A stretch of DNA of 64,000 bases from Globodera rostochiensis. Taxonomy: Eukaryota; Nematoda; Chromadorea; Rhabditida; Heteroderidae. The position numbers and the translations under genes are program-made. Position 1 is the first letter of the stretch. Each line of letters starts with the position of its first letter. Under the pieces are notes generated by a model. The model ran no database searches. It saw nothing but the letters and a program-made list of their open reading frames with translations, and was not told where the DNA came from. This document shows positions 23,136 to 33,359 of this stretch, in pieces. The DNA lies in NCBI GenBank assembly GCA_018350325.1, contig JAEVLN010000002.1, forward strand, positions 5,439,456-5,503,455. Reading direction: 5' to 3'.

Positions 23136-23408
23136 TTACTTGAATTTTTGGTTAAATAATTCGGGGCGGTTGCACTCAATGTTAGTGGAGTTCACGTCGG
23201 TGTTGACCTCTATCACAAAACCATGTGGTGTTGCGTAGTTTTTTAGATCTATATTTATCAGGTTATTGCTACTACAATGAGTAACTTTTTGATATTGGGT
23301 TATTAATAAATTTATAAATATTTTTTTATTTTCAAGCTCACAAAATGATCGAACATCTTGCTTTTTTTTTACATTTTTTGCTTTATTTTCTTTAAATACC
23401 CTTCTTAG
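23136..23408 (-). CDS. longest clean minus frame of this block, 90 codons
   Basis: An unbroken frame runs through NKKIFINLLITQYQKVTHCS, then SNNLINIDLKNYATPHGFVI, then EVNTDVNSTNIECNRPELF. The CSSNNLINIDL stretch recalls a leucine-rich-repeat capping segment and NST is a sequon, so an extracellular protein is possible; this is weak. There is no ATG, so it is an exon or a degraded gene. The GC-rich 3' half is the convincing part. Confidence 0.45.
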   Translation of the reverse strand, partial: LRRVFKENKAKNVKKKQDVRSFCELENKKIFINLLITQYQKVTHCSSNNLINIDLKNYATPHGFVIEVNTDVNSTNIECNRPELFNQKFK

Positions 23409-23575
23409 TTATGACTTTTCATAAATTGTGCGATAATGTCGCGGCTCGCATTTTGTGTTAAATTTCCTAAATTTTAAAAGAAAAACTTTTTTACATTTTT
23501 ATTTTCTTTATTAATTTTTGTTTTATTTAGAAAGTTAATTAAATTGTCGTTTTATTTATATTTTTTAAAGCTTGG

Positions 23576-23653
23576 TCAGCTTGGATGACCCATCCCATCA
23601 AAGATAAATATAAATTTTATAGCTCTTCGAGGGCTAGACACTTTCCTCACCAT
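23576..23653 (-). CDS. 25-aa hypothetical microprotein
   Basis: The minus frame reads MVRKVSSPRRAIKFIFIFDG then MGHPS and TGA. It has a strongly basic N-terminus followed by a short hydrophobic stretch. An acceptor GTAACAG precedes the ATG by 6 nt, so it could equally be an exon. Confidence 0.35.
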   Translation of the reverse strand: MVRKVSSPRRAIKFIFIFDGMGHPS

Positions 23654-23736
23654 GCGTTTCTGTTACAATTTTTGGTATTGTAAAACAGAATTAATTTACA
23701 AAATAAATTTATATAAATATATTATACGAATATGCG

Positions 23737-24085
23737 TCATCCTTGTCCGCATAGCGTTACAAATATTTTTGTTGTTTTTTAAATTTCACTATTATTTTTT
23801 TTTAACTTTTCACTGATTTAATGTCTTTTGGACAGTCTGCCAACACATGCCCCTCCCCGCAGCACGCGAAAAAATGGCGCTCGTTGGTCCCCGGCAGATT
23901 AACTCGAAAGTGCTTTGCGGGATCATGCTCGGCTAAAACCTGCCTCAATATTTTTATACTTTGGATTTTTTAAATATTTTATTCTATATACAATACTTCA
24001 TCCTTGTCCGCAGCGTTACATATATTTTTTGGTTTTTTTAAATTTCACTATTAATTTAATTTCTAACTTTCACTGATTTAATGCT
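23737..24085. repeat. tandem duplication flanking alternative 3' exons
   Basis: About 90 bp starting CATCCTTGTCCGC is present at 23737-23832 and again at 23997-24085, in the same direction about 260 bp apart. The copies include the last codons (IKSVK) of the minus frame at 23802-23939 and of a second minus frame starting near 24134. This looks like a duplicated exon end. Confidence 0.7.
23802..23939 (-). CDS. terminal exon with degenerate zinc-knuckle-like motif
   Basis: After an acceptor GAGGCAG the minus frame reads VLAEHDPAKHFRVNLPGTNE then RHFFACCGEGHVLADCPKD and stops. The segment FFACCGEGHVLADC resembles a CCHC zinc knuckle, except that the first Cys position is Phe. Zinc binding is therefore doubtful. 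Such motifs occur in nucleic-acid-binding cellular and transposon proteins. The upstream duplicate may supply an alternative end. Confidence 0.4.
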   Translation of the reverse strand, partial: VLAEHDPAKHFRVNLPGTNERHFFACCGEGHVLADCPKDIKSVKS

Positions 24086-24674
24086 TGATTGGCGCATTTG
24101 CGGGAAGAAGGCGCCGTGACTTGGCCTGCGGGCCAGAGGCAATAAAGAAGAAAACAGGTCAGAACCGGTATGAGACACAGAGGTTAAGTTTGAATAGGTT
24201 CGAAATTTTGATTGATGCCATTTATTTATAGTTTATTCAGGGGTGTTCACGGTTACCAATTTGCGTAACCGTAACCGCCCGTGCTCAAACACCCGTAACC
24301 GTTAACCGCCCGTCCTCAAAAGTTCATAACCGTTAACCGCCCGTAACCGCCCGTCCTCAAAAGTTCATAACCGTTAACCGCCCGCGGTTATCCGCGGTTA
24401 ACCGCATTATTTAAAAATCAATAAAGTTTTCCAAATTTCGAAAAATCGATTTCTCAAAGCTAATTTTTCCGATCGTGATGTGGCGTCTTTTTAAAATTAA
24501 ATCAAAATTGATGTGACAAGTGATTTTTATCAGATTTTGTCAATAAATAAAATTTTAAATCTCTTTCTAACATTTTCATGATTAAAATCTAACAAAGCGC
24601 GACCGATCAGAGTAATATTTTCTGTTTTTTGCGCATTAGTTTCCTAAAATATTTTTAAGAGTGGGATTGGGGGG

Positions 24675-24700
24675 TTCGGCGGTGCCGATAGGCGCCGCCG
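24675..24700 (+). repeat. GC near-palindrome copy 1
   Basis: CGGCGGTGCCGATAGGCGCC plus CGCCG. It could fold into a GC-rich hairpin. It lies inside the hAT-like element and matches copies at 29036, 51569, 52957, 55558 and 55682. Confidence 0.85.
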
Positions 24701-24894
24701 AGGGAAAAAAAATCGAATATCTAACGCCTTATGCTGAGAAAAATCGTCCAAATTTTAGGTAATTGAGTTCTAAAATGCACTAATTATTTATGTAAATACT
24801 TAGAATTTTACTTTATATATCTAAAATTTGCAAAAAATTGAAAGATACTAAAAAGAAGGGATATTAAAATATAAATAAAAAATAAAATAATTAC

Positions 24895-24962
24895 AGTGGA
24901 AGGGGCTAGAACCTAGACCAAATAAAAACAGTCTATGAGTTTCACCACTGAGCCACCGGATA
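24895..24962 (-). other. tRNA-like module (Pol III box A and box B)
   Basis: On minus TGGCTCAGTGG matches the box A consensus and GGTTCTAGCCC about 31 nt later resembles box B. The flanks do not pair into a full cloverleaf that I can see. It is a tRNA-derived segment inside a transposon rather than a gene. Confidence 0.55.
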
Positions 24963-25295
24963 TATAGAGGGATTTGGTGAAATGTGAATAAAAACGAAGA
25001 AATTTAAAGTCAAATCGTCTCAATCCTTAGGATTCAAAAAACAACGGATGCGACGGTTAACCGCGGTTTTAGTGGTCATAACCGTTAACCGACCGTAACC
25101 GCGGTGCTTTAAAATTCCATAACCGTTAACCGCCCGTAACCGCGACCTTTTAAAATTACATAACCGTTAACCGCGGGTAACCGTGAGCAGGCCTGGTTTA
25201 TTTATAATATTCTAAAATCTTTTTAACAATTTAAAAATGCAGCTCATTAATAATTTCTTTTTGTGACTTTACTTTTGAAGACCACTGTATATTGA

Positions 25296-25828
25296 CGAGG
25301 CAACCTGTTTAGAATAAATTGATAAATATAAATACTTTAAATAAGGTACGGATTTTTTTATGTTAAACAATCAATGTTTATTCATAAACTATAAATATTC
25401 CATTTACTTGAAATGAAGGTATCTCAATTGGTTATACGTTTTACATTCGAAATTGCATTTATGATAATAAATTATAAGACAATTTTTTTTCATTTTAAAA
25501 GAATTGGGCTTTTCAAACAAAAACAAAAAAATTCTTTTATAATATTAATATACTATAACCCTTTTTAACAATTTTTAAATTTTATGTTTTAATATTTTTA
25601 ATATTTGGCGAGGCAACCTGTTTAGAATAAATCGATAAATATAAAACACTTTAAATAAATTACGGATTTTTTTGTTATTTATTCAATGTTTATTCATAAA
25701 CTATTCCAATTACTTTTAAGAAATGAAGGTATCTCAATTGGTTATATGTTTTATGTTTTTAAATGGGATTTAAGATAATATTTTTTCATTTTAAAAGAAT
25801 TGGGCTTTTCAAAAAAAAATTCTTTTAA
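25296..25828. repeat. tandem duplication of about 310 bp
   Basis: The copies at 25296-25540 and 25609-25828 share CGAGGCAACCTGTTTAGAAT, AAATGAAGGTATCTCAATTG and AAAAGAATTGGGCTTTTCAA in the same order. Copy 1 has a minus ATG frame of 29 codons ending NQLRYLHFK. Copy 2 is frameshifted there but keeps the NQLRYLHF codons. Confidence 0.85.
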
Positions 25829-26009
25829 CGCATTGTTTATGCCGGCTGTTTCTCACTTTTCTATTCGTGCGTTAGGCGTAAGTGAGTCGATTGGTATATG
25901 ATTTGGTGATTTCGTTTCTGGGCCTTATTATCAAATTTTCAGAAAAATAATATTTTTGGAGGATATTTTGTCGGATGGGATTCTGTTGGTTGTCGAGCGA
26001 CCTTTTGTC

Positions 26010-28262
26010 TAGTCTCCGGTTTACCGGGATTTTGCTAGCATTTTTTGACGGTAAAACCGGTAAATTTACCGACTTACCAGTACCAGTCGTTTTGAGACAC
26101 TAACGGTAAAAACCGGTAACGGAATTAAATTACCGGGTTTTTACCGTACCCGGAAAATACCATTTGGGTGGTTCCTTTTGGAATGGACGCCAACTACACA
26201 TTCGATTTAAAAATTGAATGAATGAATGAATGAATTGGTGTGGTTATGCGGAGAAAGGTCAGTGCACAGCGCCAATCGAAGGATGAGAGACATGGTGAGA
26301 GCGGAGAGATCGGGGAAGAGAAAGCAAAATATGTTGTGGGCAGAGAAAGAGATGAAAGAATGAAATGATGAGAAGAGGGGGGAAGAGAAATAGAGAAAGG
26401 AAAGGAGAAAGAGAAAAGAAAGAAATGGGCAGAAGAGGGTGTGGGAGGGGGACAAAATGATTAAAGCAGATAAAGAAGGAGAAGCGAGCTTTGGTTTACT
26501 TGGCAGTCCTTTTTTCCATAATTTTTTAAAATTTCAACCGATCAAAAGAAAAATAGAGAAAGAAGAAGAAAAAACCCATAACGAATAAAAAAAACTTAGT
26601 AACGAGAAAATGCTCAAAAATATATTTTTAACATATTTTTCTTCGTAAAAGAGGCTGGGTGATTATTTGTCTGAATAGCATATTGTTCAGCTGTTTTTTT
26701 ATTGACGAATTCGTATTCGTATCGATTTATTATTTTCGAAAATCGTTTGTGTAAATTCATTCCCCTTTCATTTCTTTATCATTTTACAATAATCGTCTAT
26801 TGGGCCTCCGGACAATCCGTCAGAGGACAACAATCCGTTAGAAAATCTGTCTTTTTAAAAGTCGATTCAAATAATTTTTTGGAAGAAAAATTGTGTCGGT
26901 GTCCGGACATTTGGCACATTGGACATTTGGCACACTAGTGAAAAAACGGACATTTTGGTGGGAAAAAGGATGTTTCGCACACTGGGCATTTGGCACATGG
27001 TCATCTCGCACACTAATGAAAAAACGGACGTTTCGCACACTGAGGGCAAAAAAGACGTTTCACACATAAATTCGCACACATTCAATAAAAGCTTGCAAAG
27101 TATCTTAGATAGATGGATGATTTAAAATTAAACCAAAGTTGAATAATTTGGCAAAAATTGCACTCAAAATTTCAAGAAATTATCAGAACAAACTCAAAAA
27201 ACACAATCACAACCCATTTTGGCCAACTTTTGGTGGTTCATAATTTTCTTCATAGTGGTTACCGGCACAAACATTTTACCGATTCTTACTCAGCTCGACG
27301 ACCGGAATCGATTGGTAGTATTTTTATTCGGTTCTGGACCACACAATGAGCGAGCAGTGTGCGAAATGTCCAGTGTGCCAAATGTCCTTTTTCCCCCCAG
27401 TGTGCGAAACGTCCGTTTTTTCACTAGAATGTCCATTGCCAACTCAATGTTGAACAATTAGACAAATTCATTCGAATTATTGGCACATGTATTTTAAATT
27501 TATTAATTTGGCCAAAATCATCAAGCTTAAAAGGTCATCAGAATGCTTTACTTTAAATTGATTAAGTGTGTTTGAAGGCATGCCCATTGACTGAAGATTT
27601 GTTTGGTCTCTCCTCCCTCTGTCCAAAAAAGGCAAACAAATTGAATAATTTGGTAACAACAGGAGGTGTCCGGACATTTCACACATTAGTGCAAAAACGG
27701 ACGTTTCACATAAAAAATTCGCACACATTCAATAAAAGAATCATACATTTCAAATTAGTTAAAGTTGAATATTTGGCTAAAATTATACTCAAATTTAAAT
27801 ACATTATCAAAACAAACTCAAAAAACACACTGTCAACCCATTGTGGCCAATGATGCGAAATGAAACATTCAAAAATTTGTCGAAAATGTTTTGCAAAATG
27901 AATTTATTCTTTTTCCGATGCGCTTATCGGTTTACTCTGATATCTTTATTTTTTTCGTTTGCTATATTTCTCTGCCTTACGTTTTTGCTTTTACTTCCAT
28001 CCTCTTTCTCTGCCCTCACCTTCATTTTGTTTTCTATACCCACCCCCCTCCCGTCCTCCCACACACATTCATTCATTTTTACAGCGAATAGGTGGCATCC
28101 ATTCCACCAAAAAATTGTGTTCGGCAAAAGCCATTTTCCTTTAACGGTAAACCGATAATTCCGTTACCGGTTTTTACCGTTCGGGTACCAAAACGACTGG
28201 TAACGGTAAAACGGCACATTTACCGGGTTTTACCGTTACCGTTTTACCGCCCAAAAAAGACC
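26010..28262. mobile_element. 2.2-kb palindromic element, TTACCGG words, with nested repeats
   Basis: The arms at 26010-26158 and 28140-28262 are inverse copies built from words such as GGTAAAAACCGGTAACGG. Inside them the arms continue as inverted pyrimidine tracts with GAATGAATG words (26207-26520 and 27960-28110). The centre is occupied by another word family (26808-27745). No transposase was recognised. Exact tips and target duplication are unclear. Confidence 0.75.
26808..27745. repeat. nested palindromic repeat, GCGAAACGTCCG words
   Basis: Words such as TTTCGCACACT, GGACATTTGGCACA and AAAAAACGGACGTTTC are repeated at 26808-27085, inverted at 27345-27430 and direct again at 27660-27745. 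GTCCGGACA appears twice. Frames here read as Cys/His/Pro strings caused by the words, so I call no gene. Confidence 0.75.
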
Positions 28263-28644
28263 GCTATAATCCAGAGGTCGTATCTGTCCTTTTTTTTTAA
28301 AGATTTGTACTTTATTGGAATTTATGAAGAAATTTGTTTAAATATTGAATAATCTTTAGACAGATCGCCAAACTTGTTAATTTTAAGCATTTTTCTCATT
28401 CTTTTTTGAATTTTCGCTTAAAAAAATGTCCAAAATGTAAAAGTATTTTGCTCATTTTTATCAAAATTCTGTTTATACTAATTTTTAGGATCGTATTTTT
28501 GGACCAAATCTTACCGAATTGAGTCGAAAAAAAATTTTCGAAAATCCATGGGAGAAGCTGCAATTTCCAACCCCGAATGTTGAGGAAAATTGTTGGCGGC
28601 GAAAAATATGATTAAAAAACACATTTATACCAAAAAAAAACCTT

Positions 28645-28899
28645 TTGCTGCATTTTTGTACATTTTGTATAATCCCATTAAATTTTCAAAAATTAGTTAA
28701 CCAACGGAAGGTTTTTTCTGGTACTGAACTATTTATTAATGAGCAATCAATAATTATTATGGAGTTTAAGAAAGACAGCATTTATATGGATAAAAAGCTG
28801 CAAAATATGGAACAGCATATTAGTTCAAAAGCTCTCGACGAGCGTAGTATTGTTGTAAGCGAAAAAGTTAAGCGACTCGAACATTTCAAAAAAGTTTGA
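28645..28899 (+). CDS. hypothetical 84-codon frame, ATG at 28759
   Basis: From the internal ATG it reads MEFKKDSIYMDKKLQNMEQH then ISSKALDERSIVVSEKVKRL and ends HFKKV. It is hydrophilic and charged, probably helical or coiled. It sits between two direct repeats with a GC near-palindrome downstream, so it may belong to a mobile element. No family recognised. Confidence 0.4.
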   Translation: MLHFCTFCIIPLNFQKLVNQRKVFSGTELFINEQSIIIMEFKKDSIYMDKKLQNMEQHISSKALDERSIVVSEKVKRLEHFKKV

Positions 28900-29035
28900 A
28901 AAATTTTTGAAAGTCGATTTGTTATGCTTTTTTTTGCCATGAAATCAATTGATAAACAGACTATTTGAATTAATTTATAATTGAGTTTGAATCACTGAAA
29001 ATTGGGCACCAAAGAAGATTTTCGGAAAATTAGGC

Positions 29036-29063
29036 ACGGCCGCCTATCGGCACCGCCGACCCC
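29036..29063 (-). repeat. GC near-palindrome copy 2
   Basis: CGCCTATCGGCACCGCCGAC, the inverse of the copy at 24675, with the start slightly diverged (GGCACGGC). Confidence 0.8.
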
Positions 29064-29309
29064 ATCCTAAAAACAATTGCATTTTTGAAAATCGGCAACC
29101 TTTTCGAAATCATGGGAGCAATTTCCAATCCCGAATAGTTGAGAAAAATTGTTGATGGATAGAAATATGGTTAAAAACACACACATTTTATGCGAAAAAA
29201 TAAAGATTTACTAGGCATTATTTAAAATGTACTGACTATAACTGTGGAGTGCACACGTGGCAGGCATGCATCACGCAAAATATGCAATTAGCATAATGCT
29301 TGTAAACAT

Positions 29310-29445
29310 TTATAATTGGCAACGAATATCTTGGAACCAAACCGAAACTTTTTGGATAACCGAACTGAAACCTCTCATATAAACGAACCGGAATCCAGAA
29401 CCGAACCAAAAAAATCCCGGTTCTACGGTTCGGTTCGATAATGAG
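29310..29445. repeat. palindromic fragment, AACCGAACC words
   Basis: Words GAACCAAACCGAA, AACCGAACTGAAA and AACGAACCGGAA occur on the left and GGTTCTACGGTTCGGTTCG on the right, giving imperfect mirror symmetry. It resembles the other word-array elements, but no flanking duplication is visible. Confidence 0.5.
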
Positions 29446-29449
29446 GATA

Positions 29450-31990
29450 AACAATGATCAATGTATAAAAAAACACTTGCAAAATATATCAAAAATCATT
29501 ATAAACAAATAGTTATTCAAGTTTATTATAAACCAACTATTACAGTTGTAAATAAAAAATTACGAGATTAATCAAATATTCATTAATACATCGTGCGTGA
29601 TTACAAATATGAAAGACTTAAATTTAATAAACTTTTTTGAGTTTAATAAAAAGCAAAATAACCACAAATATGATTATCTATTAATATTAAACAATAAATA
29701 ACAAAAAAATATATTATCTAAACCCGCCTTGCTAAAATCACCAAATCACCCCACTATTTGTATTTAAACGATTTTATAGGCAGAGATTACTGTGACGTTC
29801 GTGAATAATAAGGATTTTAAATACTAAATGGCATAATATTAATTTTATTTAAAATAATATTCTTTAATTTTCACGAAAATTGAAATGGAAAAAGGTGCCG
29901 TTAATCATGCAAGGCAAAACTAATTTATATATGTAAAAACAATATCAATTTATCACTATCCTTAAATTTTTAACAAAAAACACGAGTTTGAAAATTTGTT
30001 AGACCCTTTTTAAATGATAAAAATATTTATAAATTAAAATTTATTTTAGCCCAAAAACGTTTCAAATTTGCACCCGCAAAATCGAAATGGCAACAAACAA
30101 ATAACTAAAAATGATTCGTTAAAAATTATGGCATTTCAAACCATTGGCATTTTATGGACCATTTTGCTCTGTTTGTTTAAATATTTCACTCACCAGCGAG
30201 GGAGGCTATTGGTTCCAAAACTTTTGACTTATAAAATTATAAAATTAATAAAATAATGTTTATATGCATGTGAAATGCCAGATTTAATTAAAGTGAAAAA
30301 AGTTAAAACTTTTTCCCAGATGCTATAGAGCTCTTTAAGCTTAGGCGTGTCACGTCAGCTGATTTTCGAATAGAAATGAAAAATTTTTGCGGCCTCATAA
30401 TTTATAATTATGTAATAATTTTAAATATATCTATTTATATCGTAAAACAATTTTTTATTTTAAAAAACATTAAATAAAAATGGCGTGCCTTAGCCCTTCT
30501 ATAAATTCTAATATTTAATCAATTTGTTTAATATATCTGAAAATATACAATGTTTTGGAAATCAACATAATATTCACTAAAATTATTATAACATTTTAAT
30601 GTTAAATAAAATTTATGCTTGAAATTAAATTTTTTTTTAATATATTGAACTTATTTTTTTAAATTTAGAGACAACGCAAGTTTGTTTATTTAAAATTTTT
30701 ACCGCGCTTTGATGTTAATGATACCTATGAGGAATTTTTAATTTATTAAATTTGATTAGTATATTGTCTAAAATTCCAGTTGATGATTTCTGATTTTTGC
30801 TGTTTATTCGAGTCATTGGCCGAGTCTATTGCGATTGTTATGTTTGCAGAGAAAAAATTATTAAATATGCAACCGCAGTGCATCACGCGCATTCCGATCA
30901 ATAAAAATCTGCCAGCAACAAATTAAAAACCTAATTATTAAATTAATTAACATATTTTAATTACGCCTAGGTCATTTTTAATGATAACAGTTGGCAACTG
31001 CATGTGTCTGGTAAGATGCCATTAAAGATTTAACGGTAAAACCATATATTACTAGTCAAAATGTTTTAGATAATTCATATCTTTAAGACTGCCAAAGATG
31101 ATTCCATGAACTTTTGTATTTAAGTTAATGTCTCGTGATAGGGTATGATAGTTGCCAACATTGAACAAGTGAATATTCAACAACAATTCCACAAGAATAA
31201 ATAGTTGATAATATAAAGTTGCGTCGATGTCGATTGTCGCCCGAAATGCTCAACTCTTTCCATTGTTACCACAAAATATCACTTCTCATTTCTTTGTCGG
31301 TTGGAAATAATAAATAAAAATTATTTAAATAATGAGAAAAAGCTGAATACGATGTAATCCTTCGTTGAAACTCGGCGAAATTAATATATTAAAAAATAAA
31401 CAAATTGAAAGCAGACCTTCCAAAGAGTAGATACATAGCCGTGAATTGGGCATGTGTCGGCCGAATCGCTTTTGTAAAGTTTGTTAAAATAAATTGATTA
31501 GTGAATCTTTATCTGTCAATAATTCTACAATTTTGCTGTAATTCCATAAACGAAAAAAATATTACAGACAGTAATTGATGCAAATGAAAATAAACGCTTA
31601 AAGTAACTGACAAATGAGCAGAAAGTTCTTTTAAATAAGAAAGTTAACCTATAACCAATTGGGGCAGAAACGCATACCAAAAAATGAAGGGGTTTCGCGC
31701 AGAAGTTATAAAATTTAAAAATGGTAATATATTACATTATAAAAACTACAATAAATTACTTTATGCCTCATTCGAGATTGTCCGCAATGAGAAGGACCAC
31801 CTTCTCATTCTTCTTTAATTTTATTTAAAAATGCAAATGCAAAAATAATAAATATTCAGCAAAGATGGAAAACACTAAAGCATTAATATTTTAATGTCAA
31901 GTTAAACATTTGATTGATCAATCAAAAACTCAATTTTTATGGGCCCAGAACTTCTTGATCAATACATAAAACTCAAGGTATAAAAAAAAT
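29450..31990. other. A-rich spacer
   Basis: About 2.5 kb of AT-rich DNA. A + frame at 30068-30256 (about 62 codons, HPQNRNGNKQITKNDS) is the only long one and I rate it weakly. Nothing else is supportable. Confidence 0.45.
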
Positions 31991-31993
31991 TAT

Positions 31994-32571
31994 AAAGCAA
32001 AGCAAAGCAAAGCAAATGCTAATGACAAAATCAAATTTAGCAGAATAAAAAACCAAAAAGAAATCAGTTATTTACTGTTACAAATAATAAATCATAATTG
32101 CAGGGAAATAGTACATGTTAAAAATAATATTTAATTTTTTTAAAAAGAAATTCAAAAAATTAATTACGTCCTCGCTTAAAATAAATGTATGTAAATAATT
32201 TTATTAAAAACCAGCATTATTTTTTAAAAACTGCAATGGCTTTGGGCGATTAAACTTATTAATTTTTTAATCAAAAAATTACAAATTATGCTAAAAAAAA
32301 AGTAGTAAATTATATAAATTTGTCTATGTAAGATAAGAAAGTTACAAAATTAAATAAAATCGTTGGTAAATTTACTTAACAAAATAAATTAAAACGGATT
32401 TGCATTGGCAATTTAATAAGAAATTTTAAATTATAATTTATATCACAAAGAGAGGTATAAAAGCAAAGCAAAGCAAATGAAATGACAACATCAAATTTAG
32501 CAGAATAAAAAACCAAAAAGGAAACCAGTTACTTACCGTTACAAATAATAAACCAGAATGTTAAACCGAAT
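31994..32571. repeat. direct duplication beginning with AAGCA microsatellite
   Basis: At 31994-32102 and 32458-32571, runs of AAGCA are followed by TCAAATTTAGCAGAATAAAA, AACCAAAAAG and TTACAAATAATAAA. The second copy directly precedes the small membrane-protein candidate at 32667. The shared part has no conserved open frame, so it may be regulatory or passenger sequence. Confidence 0.8.
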
Positions 32572-32666
32572 TATGGATAGAAAATAATTCATAAAAATTT
32601 AGTTTTAAAATAAATAAAAAAAGTAAAATAAAGAGATCAGGATGTCAATACGCGTTATTTAAATCA

Positions 32667-32896
32667 ATGAATTACTTATATAATTACATGCAAGGCACCA
32701 GCGGGAAATTTGGCATTAACAAGAATGGCGTACATTTGTGCATGGACAAAATTGGATGGGCGCCAAACGGTAATCGGGCACTTGCTAGCACGTCTTGCCT
32801 TTTTTAGTTTTCGCTATCCAAAATTTGATCATATTGGTACTCGGGTGCTTGTGCCTGATTTGGTTATTGATGGATGCGGCGCCAACTTTTTTTTAA
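32667..32896 (+). CDS. two-exon small membrane protein candidate, 63 aa
   Basis: Exon 1 (32667-32769) starts MNYLYNYMQGTSGKFGINKN and ends at GTAATCG. A 38-nt intron with tract CTTGCCTTTTTTAG joins in phase to exon 2 (32808-32896), which reads IQNLIILVLGCLCLIWLLMD and ends PTFF. The result has one membrane segment near the C-terminus. Unspliced, exon 1 ends in ASTSCLF; a third frame (VLVPDLVIDGCGANFF) overlaps exon 2, so the model is uncertain. Confidence 0.4.
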
Positions 32897-32976
32897 ACAA
32901 ATTCAAATTAGGTGCTTTTGAAGGAACCTACGATTAAGAACAAAGGTAAAATCGCATCTTTTTCTATTCAAAGCTT

Positions 32977-33180
32977 TTGAAAAGATGCAATAATAGAACG
33001 ATGTGGGAAAGGTATTATAGTAATATAATTAAACAACAAATAAATTGTTGCTCTCCAACAAATGCTGATCTTCTCAAAAACAAATCCGAGGAAGTGCTAA
33101 GGTTGAAGATTCGCGATAAATGTTGTTTAAATTTCACTTTCATAGCTTCCAAATGTTTTTATTTTTTTGTTGAAGTATAA
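32977..33180 (+). CDS. hypothetical frame, about 67 codons
   Basis: The frame reads KRCNNRTMWERYYSN, then NADLLKNKSEEVLRLKIRD, and ends CFYFFVEV. A possible 28-29-nt GT...AG segment lies just before it. It ends 3 nt before the ATG of the next membrane-protein frame, so the two may belong to one transcript. The middle (KNKSEEVLRLKIRDK) is the most protein-like part. Confidence 0.4.
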   Translation: MKRCNNRTMWERYYSNIIKQQINCCSPTNADLLKNKSEEVLRLKIRDKCCLNFTFIASKCFYFFVEV

Positions 33181-33183
33181 ATA

Positions 33184-33354
33184 ATGAGCATGGCTGTGGA
33201 TTACGCTAGTGGTAGCAGCTTTTTGTTGCTGGTGGTCGCCATCACTGCGGGCGTTTGGTTTCGATCTTTTGCCAAAAAATTAAATTATATCAAATCGTGT
33301 TTTTTTAGAAAAAGAAAACAAAAAGTGTCAACCAGGAAAATGAGGAAAACTTAA
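33184..33354 (+). CDS. 56-aa single-pass membrane protein candidate
   Basis: This is a complete ATG-to-TAA frame. The short N-terminus MSMAVDYASGSS is followed by a hydrophobic segment (FLLLVVAITAGVWF, about residues 13-26). A strongly basic tail includes CFFRKRKQKVSTRKMRKT. The positive tail predicts a cytoplasmic C-terminus. It resembles the 46852 product in layout but not in sequence. Could also be the last exon of a receptor. Confidence 0.5.
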   Translation: MSMAVDYASGSSFLLLVVAITAGVWFRSFAKKLNYIKSCFFRKRKQKVSTRKMRKT

Positions 33355-33359
33355 AACAT

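Larger units (their letters stand above)
24238..25195. mobile_element. hAT-like non-autonomous element, CCGTTAACCGC words
   Basis: It begins CAGGGGTGTTCACGGTTAC and ends in the inverse of CAGGCCTGCTCACGGTTAC. GTTTATT flanks both sides (7 bp, perhaps a damaged 8-bp duplication). Both arms carry mirrored arrays of AACCGTTAACCGCCCG. The interior holds the GC near-palindrome and a tRNA-like module. No transposase. The hAT call rests on the CAGGG end and duplication length. Confidence 0.85.
28535..29192. repeat. pair of direct repeats around an open frame
   Basis: About 100 bp at 28535-28640 (ATGGGAG...AATTTCCAA...CCCGAAT...GAAAATTGTTG) is repeated in the same orientation at 29100-29192. A GC near-palindrome copy lies just before the second repeat, and a + open frame lies between them. 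This may be one more diverged transposable element. Confidence 0.65.

Noticed and set aside
26838..27853. Several Cys/His-rich frames on both strands
   Set aside because: They are translations of GCGAAACGTCCG-type word arrays and change with the repeat, not conserved coding.
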